Source of the DNA: an uncultured Flavobacteriales bacterium
GTDB lineage: Bacteria > Bacteroidota > Bacteroidia > Flavobacteriales_D > Crocinitomicaceae
DNA length: 64,000 bases
NCBI GenBank assembly: GCA_937973685.1
Contig: CALJKJ010000017.1
Span: 1 to 64,000 of the forward strand
Direction: 5' to 3'
The notes under the pieces were generated by a model. The model had not been told where the DNA came from, made no database searches, and saw nothing but the letters and a program-made list of their open reading frames with translations. This document shows, one piece after another, positions 61,887 through 64,000 of this stretch (positions within the stretch are counted from its first letter, which is position 1; the number at the start of each line of letters is the position of its first letter). The translations under genes were made by a program, and so were the position numbers.

Positions 61887-62359
61887 TATTTATGATGATA
61901 AGGTTCTCCTTTTAAAATAGTTAACGCGCGGTACAATTGTTCAATAAAAAACAAACGTATCATTTGATGCGAAAAAGTCATTTTAGAAAGGGAAATTTTT
62001 CCGTTTGCACGCGCGTAGATCTCAGGACTAAAGCCGTAAGGTCCACCAACAAGAAAGAACACTTGTTTACCACCTCTGTTGAATTGTTCTTGAATGAAAC
62101 TTGAGAAAGCAATCGAATCGAATTGTTTTCCGCCTTCGTCTAATAAAAAAACAGTATCGGTTGCAGCTATTTTTTCTAAAAACTGAACACCTTCTTTCTG
62201 TTTGATTTGTACTTCATTTAGACTCTTAGCGTTTTTAATATCGGGTAAGACATGCATATCAAAAGCAACATAATGCGACAAACGCTTTATGTATTCAAGT
62301 TCACCTTCTTCTAAAAAGCGTTTACCTGTTTTTCCGATACAGAGCAATGTTATCCGCAT
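61886..62359 (-). CDS. rlmH: 23S rRNA (pseudouridine1915-N3)-methyltransferase
   Basis: RlmH is a SPOUT-fold enzyme that methylates pseudouridine 1915 in helix 69 of 23S rRNA. The 157-residue protein starts MRITLLCIGKTGKRF and has FLLDEGGKQF, the knot motif FLVGGPYGFSPEIYARA (about 102-118), and the C-terminal LSKMTFSHQMIRLFFIEQLYRALTI pattern. It heads the polysaccharide operon by overlap with the next gene, although the functions are unrelated. Confidence 0.97.
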   Translation of the reverse strand: MRITLLCIGKTGKRFLEEGELEYIKRLSHYVAFDMHVLPDIKNAKSLNEVQIKQKEGVQFLEKIAATDTVFLLDEGGKQFDSIAFSSFIQEQFNRGGKQVFFLVGGPYGFSPEIYARANGKISLSKMTFSHQMIRLFFIEQLYRALTILKGEPYHHK

Positions 62360-62470
62360 AACAACGAAATTACAAAAAATCTTTGTTTACTTGGATATTG
62401 AAAATGGTGTGTATTGGATATTTATCAGTTATTCGTGCATCAATTATCAAGATATTATCAACTTAGGCAT

Positions 62471-62478
62471 TATCTTTG
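62471..62478 (+). promoter_or_regulatory. Candidate -7 element for DUF4783 gene
   Basis: TATCTTTG is an exact TAnnTTTG match, the same octamer as in the ribosomal operon promoter, and lies 25 nt before the ATG at 62504. No TTG sits 19 nt upstream. Confidence 0.5.
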
Positions 62479-62503
62479 TTGCATACGATTCAAAAAAAGC
62501 AGA

Positions 62504-62884
62504 ATGAAAGTGTTATTATCACTTATTTACTCATTAGTTTTAGTGTTACATCCGATAGCTGATGTGCCTTATGCTACTGTAGAATCGGCCTTTCAATCGG
62601 GTGATGCGAACCGAATTATTGGATATGGAAAGTCGAAGTTGTTGCTCAATATTCAAGGGAATCAATCAGCTTATTCTCTTGCTCAAGCAAACCAAATATT
62701 AAAAGATTTTTTTCAAAAAAAACCTGTATCGAGCTTTCGATTTACTTATAAAGGCACTACAGATGATGGAGCAACAGCAATAGGAACATATGCTTCAAAA
62801 TCTGAAAACTTTCGGGTAACAGTTCGTTGGAATAAAATTGGAAGTGACTTTTTTATTGAAAGTATTGCCATCGAAAAATCCTAA
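62504..62884 (+). CDS. DUF4783 domain-containing secreted protein
   Basis: This protein of about 126 residues is counted from ATG at 62504; the in-frame ATG at 62414 would add 30 residues across the promoter and is unlikely. A signal peptide (KVLLSLIYSLVLVLHPIADV) is followed by a small alpha+beta domain of the NTF2-like type (VESAFQSGDANRIIGYG, LKDFFQKKPVSSFRFTYKG), the pattern of DUF4783. The family is Bacteroidota-restricted and of unknown function, and its gene is often found beside nadC, as here. nadC starts 10 nt downstream. Confidence 0.83.
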   Translation: MKVLLSLIYSLVLVLHPIADVPYATVESAFQSGDANRIIGYGKSKLLLNIQGNQSAYSLAQANQILKDFFQKKPVSSFRFTYKGTTDDGATAIGTYASKSENFRVTVRWNKIGSDFFIESIAIEKS

Positions 62885-62894
62885 TCTTATTACT

Positions 62895-63755
62895 ATGACA
62901 GAAACCGATTTAGAAGTTGTTCATCAGATTATTACGAATGCGTTAGCGGAAGACATTGGCGATGGTGACCATTCTTCATTAGCTTGTATTCCAGCAAATG
63001 CTATTGGATCAGCTCGATTAATTGTAAAAGATTCGGGTGTGCTCGCTGGAGTTGCGCTGGCAGAAATGATTTGTAAATCAGTCGATAGTACATTAGTGTT
63101 TGAACAGTTAATTGCTGATGGCACAAAAGTTACTCCAGGAGAAATAGCATTCACCCTTCATGGTAGTGCTCGATCTATTCTAGCAGCTGAACGGACGTTA
63201 TTGAATTTCATGCAACGGATGTCGGGAATTGCAACCCTAACTGCAGAACTGGTAGGTTTATTGAAAGGAACAAAAACGCAATTGTTAGATACGCGGAAAA
63301 CCACACCAGGTATTCGTTTTATGGAAAAGTGGGCAGTACGAATTGGGGGAGGGGTAAATCACCGTTTTGCCTTGTACGATATGATCATGTTGAAAGATAA
63401 TCACATCGATTTTTCTGGTGGAATTGCTCAAGCGATTCAACGAACACAAGAGTATTTAGCGACAACGAACAAATCATTAAAAGTTGAAATCGAGGTGCGC
63501 AATTTAGACGAATTAGATCAAGTTTTGGCTATTGGTCAGGTTGACCGTATCATGTTGGATAATTTCTCACCTGCATTACTCAAAGAAGCAATTGATAAGA
63601 TAAACGGACGCTTTGAAACAGAAGCTTCAGGTGGTATTGTGAAAGAAACGCTCAGAACCTACGCAGAAACCGGAGTAGATTACATCTCTGTTGGTGCTTT
63701 AACGCATTCCTACAAAAGTTTAGACTTGAGTTTGAAGGCGACTTTTCAATACTAG
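62895..63755 (+). CDS. nadC: Nicotinate-nucleotide diphosphorylase (carboxylating)
   Basis: NadC (quinolinate phosphoribosyltransferase) makes nicotinate mononucleotide from quinolinate and PRPP in de novo NAD synthesis. The protein is about 286 residues from ATG at 62895 (an earlier start at 62838 would overlap the previous gene). Motifs are ALAEDIGDGDHSS (about 15-27), ERTLLNFMQRMSGIAT, LDTRKTTPGIRFMEKWAVR (substrate Arg/Lys cluster), GGGVNHRFALYDMIMLKDNHI, EVEVRN-like (here EIEVRNLDEL) and EASGGI. It is convergent with the next gene at a 1-nt spacing. Confidence 0.97.
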   Translation: MTETDLEVVHQIITNALAEDIGDGDHSSLACIPANAIGSARLIVKDSGVLAGVALAEMICKSVDSTLVFEQLIADGTKVTPGEIAFTLHGSARSILAAERTLLNFMQRMSGIATLTAELVGLLKGTKTQLLDTRKTTPGIRFMEKWAVRIGGGVNHRFALYDMIMLKDNHIDFSGGIAQAIQRTQEYLATTNKSLKVEIEVRNLDELDQVLAIGQVDRIMLDNFSPALLKEAIDKINGRFETEASGGIVKETLRTYAETGVDYISVGALTHSYKSLDLSLKATFQY

Positions 63756-63756
63756 T

Positions 63757-64000
63757 TTAGTCGAACGAAGTGATGGTGTCGTAATAAGATATTATTTCGT
63801 CGATAAATGGATCTTGTTTGCTGTGTTCGCCATGGGTAACAACCATTTTTTGAACTTTCGGTAAACTTTCATTGATACGGCGTATGCATTGTAATAACGT
63901 TGGGTTTTTACATATTTCACTTAAGTCTTCGATGATTACCAAGCTCAATTGATTGATATGATACCCATTTTGATTGTATAATTCAAGCATTCGTTTTGGC
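63757..64000 (-). CDS. Unidentified protein, C-terminal part only
   Basis: The frame is open to the right window edge, so only the last ~80 residues may be visible; an in-frame ATG at 63990 leaves the possibility of a 77-residue protein. I do not recognise it. The visible part is an alternating helix/strand region with LSLVIIEDLSEICKNP and VQKMVVTHGEHSKQDPF. The spacing resembles a Rossmann-like or receiver-like fold, but no catalytic motif is seen. It is convergent with nadC. Confidence 0.55.
   Translation of the reverse strand, partial: PKRMLELYNQNGYHINQLSLVIIEDLSEICKNPTLLQCIRRINESLPKVQKMVVTHGEHSKQDPFIDEIISYYDTITSFD

Overview
The window is chromosomal DNA from a Bacteroidota bacterium, most likely a member of the Flavobacteriales. 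This rests on several signs: type IX secretion (T9SS) sorting domains of both A and B types, a GLPGLI-family protein, the gene order rplQ-carA-eno, zinc-free forms of L36 and S14, DUF4403 and DUF4783 proteins, a low-GC coding style, and promoters of the form TTG-N19-TAnnTTTG. Genus cannot be fixed by eye. The left edge is a contig end: bases 8-41 are the Illumina TruSeq read-2 adapter, so the first gene is cut at its 5' end by an artefact.

Layout. (1) 42-1644: a visibly AT-richer pair, a GrrM/OscB-type radical SAM/SPASM peptide maturase followed by a 2-oxoglutarate/Fe(II) oxygenase. It looks like the remnant of a RiPP (modified peptide) locus whose precursor gene lies beyond the contig end. 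(2) 1645-12852: an SDR-type protein, three tandem short SSB paralogues, an outer-membrane beta-barrel protein with a GLPGLI partner, a PcrA/UvrD helicase, two T9SS-exported proteins and a KAS III enzyme. (3) 13051-30231: a single very long ribosomal-protein operon, rpsL-rpsG-fusA-rpsJ followed by the S10, spc and alpha clusters through rplQ, with secY, infA and rpoA inside. It is driven by a clear promoter at 12965-12994 and ends at a strong terminator at 30251-30282. Only four gaps inside it exceed about 30 nt, and each carries a hairpin.

(4) 30346-46261: carA-eno, a small secreted protein with a T9SS type B adhesin-like protein, an isolated hutU, an OmpA-family protein, a truncated haemoglobin, a DUF4403 lipoprotein, monomeric isocitrate dehydrogenase, rdgB, an asparagine synthase and a 56-residue small protein ending in CVGCGS. 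(5) 46275-61886, all on the minus strand: a surface-polysaccharide cluster with five glycosyltransferases, the WbpG/HisH2/HisF2 trio for acetamidino-sugar formation, a second asparagine-synthase-like amidotransferase, a methyltransferase-like protein, a Wzm/Wzt ABC exporter, an acyltransferase and a polytopic membrane protein. Genes are packed with overlaps, and rlmH sits at the head. (6) 62504-64000: DUF4783 protein, nadC and a gene cut by the right edge.

How they fit together: the polysaccharide cluster probably makes an amidated or amidinated glycan exported by the ABC route. In bacteria with T9SS, surface glycans of this kind can anchor secreted cargo, and four such cargo or outer-membrane candidates are in the same window. 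No tRNA, rRNA, CRISPR array, insertion sequence or prophage was seen.
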